DNA from: Candidatus Heimdallarchaeota archaeon
GTDB lineage: Archaea > Asgardarchaeota > Heimdallarchaeia > Heimdallarchaeales > Kariarchaeaceae
NCBI GenBank assembly: GCA_029882335.1
Contig: JAOUKW010000100.1
Span: 1 to 11,600 of the forward strand
Length of the DNA: 11,600 nucleotides
Reading direction: 5' to 3'
The translations under genes were made by a program, and so were the position numbers. The notes beneath the pieces are model-generated. The model had not been told where the DNA came from, searched no databases, and worked only from the letters and a program-made list of their open reading frames with translations. This document shows, one piece after another, positions 1-7,500 of this stretch (positions are counted from its first letter, which is position 1; every line of letters begins with the position of its first letter).

Positions 1-704
1 TCTAAGGGATCGCCTGCTTGATCTACACTGTACACCATTGTTACAGACGTTGTAGACCAATGAGCGTTAGATACACCAGGTTGTAATTTAAAGGCTAAAG
101 TTAGTCTAAATTCTACATCCTTATAACCTTGATCCATATCAAAGTAAATATTTCCAATCACTTCATAGCTTTGCATTAGATTATTGGATAAATCATAAAC
201 AATGGTTGCGGTATAATAACCAGGATTACCAACGGTACCATTTGTATATGTAACAGTCATTTCAGTGCTAGTAGATGTTGCACTCATGTGTGTATTTGCA
301 TCAAAATGTGCAGTATGATCTCCCATGGGGAGAACAGGCCAGTATATAGGAGGACCATTGACAGGTTGTGAATAATCTGCATCCCATGGAGTTGTATAGC
401 TTAATGAATAGTTTCCATCAAAGGTGAAACCAGTGATGTTTAAACCTTCATTAGGATCGATACCCCAATCAGGGAGTGATTCTATTCTTATTGCAGTATA
501 ATTAGACGGGAGCATCAAAGCGTTGTCCCCAAATTGGATTCCAGGAACATTATCGGCAGCCGCCATTTCAACATAGTATCCAAATATATCATCAACATCA
601 ACACTATAAGGATGTGAAGTTGCAGTGGTTTGTAATGTATTGTTAAACATACCACCAAGCATGATAATTAATATTTGGAGAAAAACTAAATTAATTTTCT
701 TCAT
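1..704 (-). CDS. Secreted or surface protein of unknown family, 5' part only
   Basis: This is an open frame of 234 codons with no stop that runs off the left edge, so the C-terminus is missing. The start is well supported: a GGTGA ribosome-binding site lies four bases before the ATG. Residues 1-20 look like a signal peptide or membrane anchor (MKK followed by a hydrophobic run to about residue 20). The rest is polar, rich in Thr, Ser, Tyr, Asp and aromatic residues, with alternating beta-strand-like patterns. It has no cysteine and five N-x-S/T sequons (N21, N68, N89, N98, N155), which suits an exported, possibly N-glycosylated protein. Trp and Pro are frequent between residues 78 and 128. 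I do not recognise a family. Export is inferred from the signal sequence; function is unknown. The missing part may carry a C-terminal membrane anchor like that of the surface protein at 4539-7670. Confidence 0.8.
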   Translation of the reverse strand, partial: MKKINLVFLQILIIMLGGMFNNTLQTTATSHPYSVDVDDIFGYYVEMAAADNVPGIQFGDNALMLPSNYTAIRIESLPDWGIDPNEGLNITGFTFDGNYSLSYTTPWDADYSQPVNGPPIYWPVLPMGDHTAHFDANTHMSATSTSTEMTVTYTNGTVGNPGYYTATIVYDLSNNLMQSYEVIGNIYFDMDQGYKDVEFRLTLAFKLQPGVSNAHWSTTSVTMVYSVDQAGDPL

Positions 705-708
705 TATA

Positions 709-713
709 TCACC
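709..713 (-). promoter_or_regulatory. Ribosome-binding site GGTGA of the first secreted-protein gene
   Basis: On the minus strand GGTGA is followed by TATA and then ATG. It is complementary to the archaeal 16S rRNA 3' end (UCACC), and it is the best Shine-Dalgarno match seen in front of any gene in this window. It fixes the start at 704. Confidence 0.65.
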
Positions 714-723
714 ATATAATAAT

Positions 724-745
724 AGGTAATTTATGCATTATCCCT
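724..745. repeat. Inverted repeat AGGTAAT-N6-ATTATCCCT near the start of the first gene
   Basis: AGGTAAT (724-730) faces ATTATCCCT (737-745), an imperfect inverted repeat around TTATGC. It lies between the TATA-like box and the ribosome-binding site of the gene at 1-704, about where transcription would begin. A closely similar element lies at 4501-4525 before the other secreted-protein gene. An operator role is possible but unproven. Confidence 0.35.
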
Positions 746-748
746 AAA

Positions 749-757
749 GTATTTAAT
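749..757 (-). promoter_or_regulatory. Candidate TATA box for the gene at 1-704
   Basis: The minus strand reads ATTAAATAC here, centred about 50 bases before the ATG. With the usual archaeal spacing of about 25 bases to the start site, this gives a leader of roughly 20-25 bases that contains the GGTGA site. A second A/T-rich block at 712-722 lies too close to the ATG to serve. Confidence 0.35.
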
Positions 758-956
758 CATTGTTGCGAATATTTCAAATAGTTCATCAATGTTGGTGTTA
801 ATTTACTGAAAAATCAAAAATAAGGAAATTTGTTGAAATAAGATGTAGTAAAAATCAATTTTAATCACGAATATAATGTGAATATTTAATTTTTGAGAAA
901 TATTAATTTAAAATTGTTTTTATTCTAATAATAAAATACATCAAAATGTAAAAATC

Positions 957-988
957 AATAATTTAATTTATATTATTATTAAATTATT
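957..988. repeat. 11-bp perfect inverted repeat, all A/T
   Basis: AATAATTTAAT (957-967) and its exact complement ATTAAATTATT (978-988) flank a 10-base loop. The stem is entirely A/T, so it would be weak as an RNA hairpin, and such repeats arise by chance in sequence this AT-rich. It lies downstream of the stop of the gene at 1052-1591 on the minus strand, so it could help end that transcript. Confidence 0.4.
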
Positions 989-1028
989 AATCTTAGTTGT
1001 TATGTTCTGCAAATTAGAATATTACTTT

Positions 1029-1034
1029 AAAAAA
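1029..1034 (-). terminator. Candidate T-tract terminator after the longin-like gene
   Basis: The minus strand has a run of six T about 20 bases after the stop codon of the gene at 1052-1591. Archaeal RNA polymerase can terminate at oligo-T without a hairpin. The tract is short, so this is tentative. Confidence 0.25.
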
Positions 1035-1051
1035 TTCAGCTTATATTAGCT

Positions 1052-1591
1052 TTAATTTGTAAGATTAATTAGATTTTGATTTTCGTTCAGATCTAGTGGT
1101 AAATATAATTTTTTACAACTTTCACAACAGAAATGAAATTTTTCGCCATTATGTTCCTTAGTAGTAAAATCAAATATGATTAGATCATTACAGCTAGCAC
1201 AGGACAATGATAATTCAATTGGAAATGTGAAGTTACTAAAGTATGTATCAAATTTATTGAACTGAGATACTTTTACAACTTTCTTTTTTAAAATTTCTTG
1301 GAACATCGATTTAAATTGAAAGGTAATTGTTTTTAGTAATTTAGTGATAAGAATGGTATTATCTAAGTAATCAGTTTGTAAAACCACAATAATATCTTCA
1401 TCTACTTGAAATGATAATTTCTTATTTGTCATATTAATACTTTTAATTTCAGATGAAATTGTTTCCTGAATGAACATATGAATCGCACCAAGAAATCCAC
1501 CAATTAGATTTTCATTGGTTTCTGATAATGGACAACTTTTTGTGTAAAACACCCTTCCATCCTTCGATAATATCCAAAGTTTTTCTAACAT
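1052..1591 (-). CDS. Longin/roadblock-like domain protein with a C-terminal TRASH/YHS-like zinc finger
   Basis: This is a 179-residue protein. Residues 1-105 look like the small longin/roadblock-type alpha-beta domains I recall from Asgard archaea: a strand LEKLWILSKDGRVFY, then helix NLIGGFLGAIHMFIQE, then strands IKSINM, KLSFQV and DIIVVLQT, and a final helix. In eukaryotes such domains act as platforms for small GTPases. Residues 128-162 hold C131-x2-C134, then about 20 residues, then FHFCC with C155/C156 and C159, preceded by H153. This C-x2-C...FCC-x2-C pattern is typical of treble-clef metal-binding TRASH/YHS-type fingers. No membrane segment is present. The minus strand has AAGGTAG upstream, 9 bases between AGGT and the ATG, and a TATA-like box at 1631-1639. 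The gene is divergent from the panE-like gene. Fold assignment is by pattern only; a role as a metal-responsive GTPase-linked platform is inference. The partner is not visible here. Confidence 0.7.
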   Translation of the reverse strand: MLEKLWILSKDGRVFYTKSCPLSETNENLIGGFLGAIHMFIQETISSEIKSINMTNKKLSFQVDEDIIVVLQTDYLDNTILITKLLKTITFQFKSMFQEILKKKVVKVSQFNKFDTYFSNFTFPIELSLSCASCNDLIIFDFTTKEHNGEKFHFCCESCKKLYLPLDLNENQNLINLTN

Positions 1592-1630
1592 TTTTTATCT
1601 ACCTTAAGTTAATTCTACATTGTTCAGATA

Positions 1631-1639
1631 CTATATAAG
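1631..1639 (-). promoter_or_regulatory. Candidate TATA box for the longin-like gene
   Basis: The minus strand reads CTTATATAG, centred about 44 bases before the ATG at 1591. A start site about 25 bases downstream would leave a leader of roughly 18-20 bases that includes AAGGTAG, a weak ribosome-binding site. Confidence 0.4.
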
Positions 1640-1761
1640 ATTTTCAGATTCGGCTAATCAATTATTTACTCTTATAATTGAATAATATTAAGAAATCAAT
1701 TTGTATTTCATTGATTAGTATATCTTTTGGTCTGTTTAAAAAATTAGCCTTTTGTCTTAAT

Positions 1762-1770
1762 TTTTATAAA
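1762..1770 (+). promoter_or_regulatory. Candidate TATA box for the panE-like gene
   Basis: TTTTATAAA sits about 50 bases before the ATG at 1816 and would place transcription start near 1790. This position favours the start at 1816 over an upstream in-frame TTG at 1678, because the promoter would then lie inside the extended reading frame. Confidence 0.35.
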
Positions 1771-1815
1771 CATTGGTCCTATTTAGAAATTATAGTGAAT
1801 CAAATAGTTAATGGT

Positions 1816-2841
1816 ATGAAAATATTAATCCAAGGTATTGGTGGAATTGGTGGCATTGTTGCTTCTAATTTAATTGCAAATAATTTGAATATTACGCTAA
1901 TTACTGCAAATCCAAAAATCACACAAAATATAAAAGATGAAGGAATAAAATACAAAATGCCAAAATTTGATGCTTTTTTAAGTGTTAAACCTAAATTTGT
2001 TTATACAAACTTAGATGAAATACCAAACGGGGAGAAATTTGATATTTCTATAATGCTAATGAAAGCTACACATTTACAAGATGCTGTTAATAATAGTATA
2101 AGTATATTGACTGAAAACGGATTTTTTGTCACTTGTCAAAATGGAATTGTTGAAGAAGAAGTTGTTAAAACAATTGATCAAATGAAAATTGTTTCCGGTG
2201 TAATTGCTTGGGGAGGAACTATGATCGAACCAGGTACATATGAGAAAACAACACCAGGAAATACCTTTATAGGAGAACTTAATGGAGAATTGTCTGAAAG
2301 AATTTTATTACTTAAAGACATCTTTGATCTAGTTACTCCAACAGTAGTTTCAACAAATATCATGGGTGTAATGTGGAGTAAATTAGCAATTAACTCTATG
2401 ATTACCTCAATAGGTGCAATCACAGGTATTACACTGGGAGAAATGCTACAAGAGAAAGAAATTAGATTGTTTTATCTAAAAACGTATTCAGAGATAGTCA
2501 ATGTGGCAAATCAATATAATATAAAGCTAGAGAAAATCAGTTCAAATCCATATTTATTTTATCTTGATCCAAAAACTGGAAAAATAAAACAAAAAATTAA
2601 GGACTTAATGTTAATTTTGGTTGGTAAAAAATATGGAAGTAGTAAATCATCTAGCTTACAAAGCTTAGAGAGAGGGAGAAAAACAGAAATTGAATATTTA
2701 AATGGTTATGTAATATCAAAAGCAAATGAACGTAATATTTCAGTGCCCTATAATCAAAAAGTATATGATTTGGTAAAAGAAATTGAATCAGGAAATCGAA
2801 CAATAGGATTATCAAATATCAATGAATTAAAGATAAATTAA
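1816..2841 (+). CDS. panE: 2-dehydropantoate 2-reductase (ketopantoate reductase) family protein
   Basis: The NADPH-dependent family reduces ketopantoate to pantoate for coenzyme A synthesis. The 341-residue product opens with strand MKILIQG and the Rossmann motif GIGGIG (7-12), a normal family N-terminus. The frame stays open back to a TTG at 1678, but those 46 extra codons look non-coding. K83 and N109 (in CQNG) match E. coli PanE K72 and N98; K189 in MWSKLAIN matches catalytic K176; N193 matches N180; S279 and E291, in the SSSLQSLERGRKTEIEYLNGY block, match S244 and E256. The position of pantoate-binding N184 is T197 here. Residues about 240-277 form a longer loop than in E. coli PanE (303 residues). 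The protein is soluble. The GNAT gene starts 23 bases after the stop, so co-transcription is likely. Family membership is secure; the exact substrate is less so, since relatives act on other 2-keto acids. Confidence 0.88.
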   Translation: MKILIQGIGGIGGIVASNLIANNLNITLITANPKITQNIKDEGIKYKMPKFDAFLSVKPKFVYTNLDEIPNGEKFDISIMLMKATHLQDAVNNSISILTENGFFVTCQNGIVEEEVVKTIDQMKIVSGVIAWGGTMIEPGTYEKTTPGNTFIGELNGELSERILLLKDIFDLVTPTVVSTNIMGVMWSKLAINSMITSIGAITGITLGEMLQEKEIRLFYLKTYSEIVNVANQYNIKLEKISSNPYLFYLDPKTGKIKQKIKDLMLILVGKKYGSSKSSSLQSLERGRKTEIEYLNGYVISKANERNISVPYNQKVYDLVKEIESGNRTIGLSNINELKIN

Positions 2842-2864
2842 TTTATAATTAGTACAGGTAATGA

Positions 2865-3782
2865 ATGACAAATAATATGAATCTTGAGAATGATATAATA
2901 TTTCGTTATTATCAACCAGGATTTGAAAAAATGCAGAGTGAAATTGGAAATGAAATAACAGATTCTTGGCCTTATTATTTCCAAACACCAGAATTACAAT
3001 TAAAGAAAAAATATAAACGATATGATTTTGATGAAAAATCTCGATATTATGTATTTTACAAGAATAAACTTGTAGGATTTATCACTTCAAAGAAAGACAA
3101 AAACAATCCGAAAATTGGTCTCATGAATTACCCCCTAGTATATACAGAATTTCATTCTCTAAGAAAGGGACTAGTTGAGAAATGTATAACCTACTTTCAA
3201 TCATTGAAAATTAAAGAAATACTTACTACAGTTTCCCCTTTGTGGGAAGACTCTATATTATTTATCAAGGAAATGGGTTTTGTTAAAGATCATGATTTAT
3301 TAGTCATGTCAAGAATTAAACTTGTAGAAATTGACCTGAATTCATTAATACAATCGAAATATGTACGAAAATATGATAAAACAACTGATGAAATTCAAGT
3401 TATTGAAATCTTAAGTTGTAATTTAGAGTATAGTACACAACAATCTAAAGCAATTTTAAATAGTCAATACCCACCTCCAGAATTGAAATTCGTCGACTTG
3501 GTTTATGAAAAAGACGAAAAAGTACTTGGTTGGATTAGGAGTCAAATATCAGAAGATGATCCTAATGTTATTCAAACTAGCTTAGGTTATTTAATCGATC
3601 CTGTTGAATCAAATATTAGGAATTCACTGTTGGAAGAAATTATTCGTGTTTCAAAAAATTTTAATTATACTTCAATTCGAATTTTAGTAAATCGAAATTC
3701 AATTAATGTAATAAATAGTTTCAATTCAAATTTAAAATATGATTTTGAGTCTATTTTATCAATTTATAAATTACAAATATAA
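2865..3782 (+). CDS. Tandem GNAT-like N-acetyltransferase domain protein
   Basis: This is a 305-residue soluble protein. Residues about 10-152 follow the GNAT fold: strand YYVFYKNKLVGFITSKK, a strand MNYPLVY followed by the helix LRKGLVEKCITYFQSLK, strand IKEILTTVS, then ILFIKEMGFVKDHDLLVMSR, which resembles the usual final segment where the acyl chain is held. Residues about 165-303 repeat the order in weaker form: KVLGWIRSQIS, SLGYLIDPVES, helix IRNSLLEEIIRVSKN, strand TSIRILVNRNS and INVINSFNSNLKYDF. The acetyl-CoA loop (Q/R-x-x-G-x-G/A) is incomplete in the first half (LRKGLV) and absent in the second, so activity is uncertain. The start at 2865 has AGGT five bases upstream; an alternative ATG at 2877 is possible. 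It probably forms an operon with the panE-like gene. The substrate is unknown. Confidence 0.7.
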   Translation: MTNNMNLENDIIFRYYQPGFEKMQSEIGNEITDSWPYYFQTPELQLKKKYKRYDFDEKSRYYVFYKNKLVGFITSKKDKNNPKIGLMNYPLVYTEFHSLRKGLVEKCITYFQSLKIKEILTTVSPLWEDSILFIKEMGFVKDHDLLVMSRIKLVEIDLNSLIQSKYVRKYDKTTDEIQVIEILSCNLEYSTQQSKAILNSQYPPPELKFVDLVYEKDEKVLGWIRSQISEDDPNVIQTSLGYLIDPVESNIRNSLLEEIIRVSKNFNYTSIRILVNRNSINVINSFNSNLKYDFESILSIYKLQI

Positions 3783-3942
3783 GAAACACAACATTCTAGA
3801 TCTAAGAAATAAAAAGAAATTATGTTTACCTTCTAAAAAATTATTATTTACTAAACTATTTGAACACGAAGTGAATGGTTATATTACGATTTTACTTACA
3901 TTAAAGAATAAATTCATAAAGGAATTATTAACTCAGGGTATA

Positions 3943-4350
3943 ATGTTTAAGAGAATTTACCATGCTTGGAAAAAATGGGTAAAACACTGGCATGGAGAAA
4001 TTATATTTTTGAAAGAATTAATTAAAGAACCAGATTTACCTAGATTTGCAAAATTTCTGATTTTTACATTATTAAGTTATATTTTTAGTCCAATTGATGT
4101 CATTCCTGATTTTATTCCTATTTTTGGTCATTGGGATGATTTCGCAGCTATACCATTAACTATGTGGATGATTGACAAGATAACACCAAATGAAATTGTA
4201 GAAAGAGTACGTATCCGTTTAAAGGATAATCCAGATATTGGTCTCTTTGATAGTTGGGGTACAAAAATTGCAGCTGTTTCAATCTTGATATTTTGGATGT
4301 GGGTATCCTATATGATTTTAAAACTCATGGGATATGATCATTTTGGTTAA
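3943..4350 (+). CDS. DUF1232 (YkvA-like) membrane protein
   Basis: This is a 135-residue protein. The diagnostic DUF1232 block runs from about residue 34 to 77: PRFAKFLIFTLLSYIFSPID, then VIPDFIPIFGHWDDFAAIPL, with the family signature SPIDxIPDFIPxxGxxDD intact. A second hydrophobic helix lies at about 109-127 (AAVSILIFWMWVSYMILKL), so I expect a small membrane protein with a basic, Trp-rich N-terminal segment. The frame is open upstream to an ATG at 3739, but that would overlap the GNAT gene by 44 bases and add 68 residues of unconvincing composition. The ATG at 3943 has AGGG four bases upstream and gives a normal family length, so I prefer it. The gene lies 160 bases after the GNAT gene and may have its own promoter. 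The biochemical role of DUF1232 is not established, and nothing here specifies it. Confidence 0.82.
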   Translation: MFKRIYHAWKKWVKHWHGEIIFLKELIKEPDLPRFAKFLIFTLLSYIFSPIDVIPDFIPIFGHWDDFAAIPLTMWMIDKITPNEIVERVRIRLKDNPDIGLFDSWGTKIAAVSILIFWMWVSYMILKLMGYDHFG

Positions 4351-4492
4351 TCTAACTACATTATTGAGCAAACTCTTGAAATAAATATCAGTTACAATTT
4401 ATGAAAGTTACCAATAAATGCTTTATTTTCTAACCACTTTTTAATTCCATATAGAAATTCAATTTTATTCGGATTTTTCACACAATACTATA

Positions 4493-4500
4493 TTATATAT
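4493..4500 (+). promoter_or_regulatory. TATA box for the large surface-protein gene
   Basis: TTATATAT is close to the archaeal TATA consensus and is centred about 42 bases before the ATG at 4539. The transcript should start near 4520, giving a leader of about 20 bases. No clear ribosome-binding site precedes the ATG (AAAAATTAATTAA). Confidence 0.5.
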
Positions 4501-4525
4501 AGGTAATATTTATGTAATTACTCCT
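4501..4525. repeat. Inverted repeat AGGTAAT-N9-ATTACTCCT before the surface-protein gene
   Basis: AGGTAAT (4501-4507) faces ATTACTCCT (4517-4525). It directly abuts the TATA box and covers the expected transcription start. It resembles 724-745 in both arms and in the central TTATG, and in both cases the downstream gene encodes an exported protein. This suggests a shared operator, though two copies in AT-rich DNA is thin evidence. Confidence 0.35.
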
Positions 4526-4538
4526 AAAAATTAATTAA

Positions 4539-7500
4539 ATGACATCGCAAAATAGAAAAAAACTTGCAATAATCATAATTTATATTTTGATTTGTTCGTT
4601 ATCTCTTGTTTCAATTCTTAAAGATAATCAAAACACGGAAAATATTAAAATTAATAGATTTAATGATTCTAATTTATTTAATAATTTAGAAACAGAAGAG
4701 GTTTTATCATCAATCACAAATGATATTCAATATGGAAATTTTCGGGGATTTACTGAAAATAAAGGACAAATTGAAAATGCTGAAATTTATTATTATATGA
4801 ATAGTAAGACAGTAGATATAGGGTTTTCAACAAATCAAGTATTTTTCTACTCAAATATTGATGAATACAGAGTAGTTTATTCAATATTTTTTGAAAATTC
4901 AAATACAATAGTTCCTTATGGAATGGATATGAAGACCCATTACATCAATTACATAAATTCGGATAGTTCAAATTCACATATTAAGTCTTACAATGAGATA
5001 TGGTATTCATCAATCTATGATGGTATAGACTTAAGGTTTTATTTTACTGGTTCTGCAATAAAATATGATTTTCTAGTCCATCCAGGAGCAGATCCAAATC
5101 AAATTAGTATTCATGTCAGTGATAACGTAGAATTGGATTTAACTGATTCTCAAGCAAACATACTTTTACCAAAGACTAATCAAAAATTAATTAATATTAT
5201 AGATAATGGGCCGATATCTCTATTATCAGATACAAATCTATATGTGTATCAAGATAGTAATTATTTCAATGAAATCAGCTCTCAATATATAAATAAAGGA
5301 ATTAACACTTATGGCTTTGAAATTACTACTGATTATGATCCAACACAATTATTAATTATAGATCCAATAATTGTAGCTGCAAGCACAATATTAGGTGGTG
5401 GTGCTGCAGATGATTCACTAGCCATAGGCTATGACTCTTCAGGAAATATGTTCATTACAGGTTACACAACCAGTGATGCAATTAATTTTCCAACTACACC
5501 AGGATCATATAATAATACTATGGGAAGATATTGGGATGTGTTTGTTAGTAAAATTAGTTCTGACGGTAGTCAGTTAATTTTTAGCACATTTATAACAGGT
5601 ACCATAAATGAAGCTGCATATGCAATACTTGTTGATGAGTACGATCAACCAATTATTGCAGGGATAACTACATCCACAAACTTTCCTGTTACATCTGGTT
5701 CGAATGATACTAGTTTAGCAGGAAATTGGGATGGATTTATTACAAAATTGACTAGCGATGGATCAAATCTAGTATTTAGTACATTCTTAGGTGGAAACGG
5801 CGATGATCGTATTCAAGATATGGAATTTGATAGTCAGGGTAATATTGTTGTTGCTGGTTTCACATACAATAATTCAATAAATCTTATTACAACACCAGGA
5901 GTAATAAATCAAACGCATGGTGGATCTAGTGATATGTTTGTTACTAAATTCGATTCTAATGCAACAACAATTATTAGTTCAACTTTTATTGGTTCAAGTG
6001 GATATGAAGGGGCAACCTCATTAGAACTTGATGATATGGATAATATTTATCTTTCAGGTTCTGGTGATGCATCATCACCCATTTCATCAAATCCATTCTC
6101 TACATTCATAGCTGGTTCTGATTTTTATTTTGTAAAAATTTCAGCAGATATGACAACTTTTGAATATGCAACTTTCATAGGTACCACTTTAACGGATGTT
6201 GTAGAAGATATCGCAGTTGATAGTAATGGTAGACTATATGCAACAGGTTTTTCAGGAAATCCCTCTAGTATTCAATCAGTACCAGGGTCATTTGATACAA
6301 CTCCTAATGGTGGAGCAGATGCTATTGTTCTTGCATTAAATGAAACTGGAAATGGGCTTTTTATCAGTGGTTATCTTGGAGGATCTGGAACAGATGTAGG
6401 ATATGCGATAGAAGTAGATCAAAACAATAATATCTATGTGGTAGGATTCACACAAGACTCTACAACAGATTTAGTAACAACTAGTGATGCTTTGTTCCCA
6501 ACTTATCCCGGTACAAACTCAATGTTCATAACTATCATTGGAAATGAAGGTACTACTATAGATTATAGTACATTTTATGGAGGTTCTTCAACAGATGTAG
6601 TCAATAATATTGCTATTGATAATTCTGGTGGAATTTATATAACAGGTCAAACATATTCACTTGATTTTCCTACTACACAAAACGCATATAATTCCACTAA
6701 TGCAGGTGGAGCGGATGTTTATGCATTGAAGTTAATCTATGATAATTATGGACCAAACATTGACTTAAGTGTAAATTCTAATCAAAGAATGTCATCTAAT
6801 GATATTATTAATCTAGATATCACAGATCCTTCGACAGTTCATACAGTTCTATTCAATTGGGATAATAATGTGAATCAAACAATATTTGAACCATATACAA
6901 TATCTCTTCCAGCATTAGAAGGAAATTATACTTTGAATGTATATGCAAATGATACAAATGGATTATGGTCAACAAAATCAATTTTCGTATTAATTGATAA
7001 TACTCCGCCATTAGTATCCATACCATATACAAATGGTACCACAATTCAAGGAGGTATTGACTTCAATTTAACAATTATTCATGATACGATAAACGATGTC
7101 AATTTTGTTATAGCTAGTTGGGATACTAATCCATATAATATTTTATCCTACCCATATACTCTAACTTCTCCTGAAAATGATGGTTTACATAGACTTTATA
7201 TCTTTGTTAATGATACTGCTGGTAATTACATTGAATTGATGTATGAACTTACAGTAGATGCAGTTGCTCCACAGATTAGTTTAGTCAGTCATACAGATGG
7301 TGCAAATATTGGGATAAATGAAGACATTGAAATAAGTATTATCGATGTAAATAATTTTAATGCGTGGTATTATTGGGAAGGACAAACTGTAAATTCATCA
7401 ATTACAAGTAATAATATTATCATTGGACCCTCTGATCCAGGTACATATAATTTACATGTTTTTGCTGAAGATGAATTTGGTAATCTATCATCTGAATCTT

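Larger units (their letters stand above)
705..1051. other. AT-rich spacer between two minus-strand genes
   Basis: This 347-base stretch contains no credible gene on either strand. From the left it holds the ribosome-binding site, inverted repeat and TATA-like box of the gene at 1-704, then an almost purely A/T stretch at about 880-990 with an 11-bp inverted repeat, then a T-tract on the minus strand just after the gene at 1052-1591. No tRNA-like or other structured RNA is apparent. Confidence 0.6.

Noticed and set aside
1678..1815. N-terminal extension of the panE-like protein from a TTG codon
   Set aside because: The family begins at MKILIQG; the extra 46 residues show no coding character, and a TATA-like box lies inside them.
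2178..2423. Minus-strand open frame inside the panE-like gene
   Set aside because: It lies wholly antisense to a well-supported enzyme gene and its product resembles no family.
3739..3942. N-terminal extension of the DUF1232 protein
   Set aside because: It would overlap the GNAT gene and add 68 residues not typical of the family; the ATG at 3943 has AGGG upstream.
6853..7044. Minus-strand open frame inside the surface-protein gene
   Set aside because: It is antisense to the Ig-like region and its composition is an artefact of the repeats.
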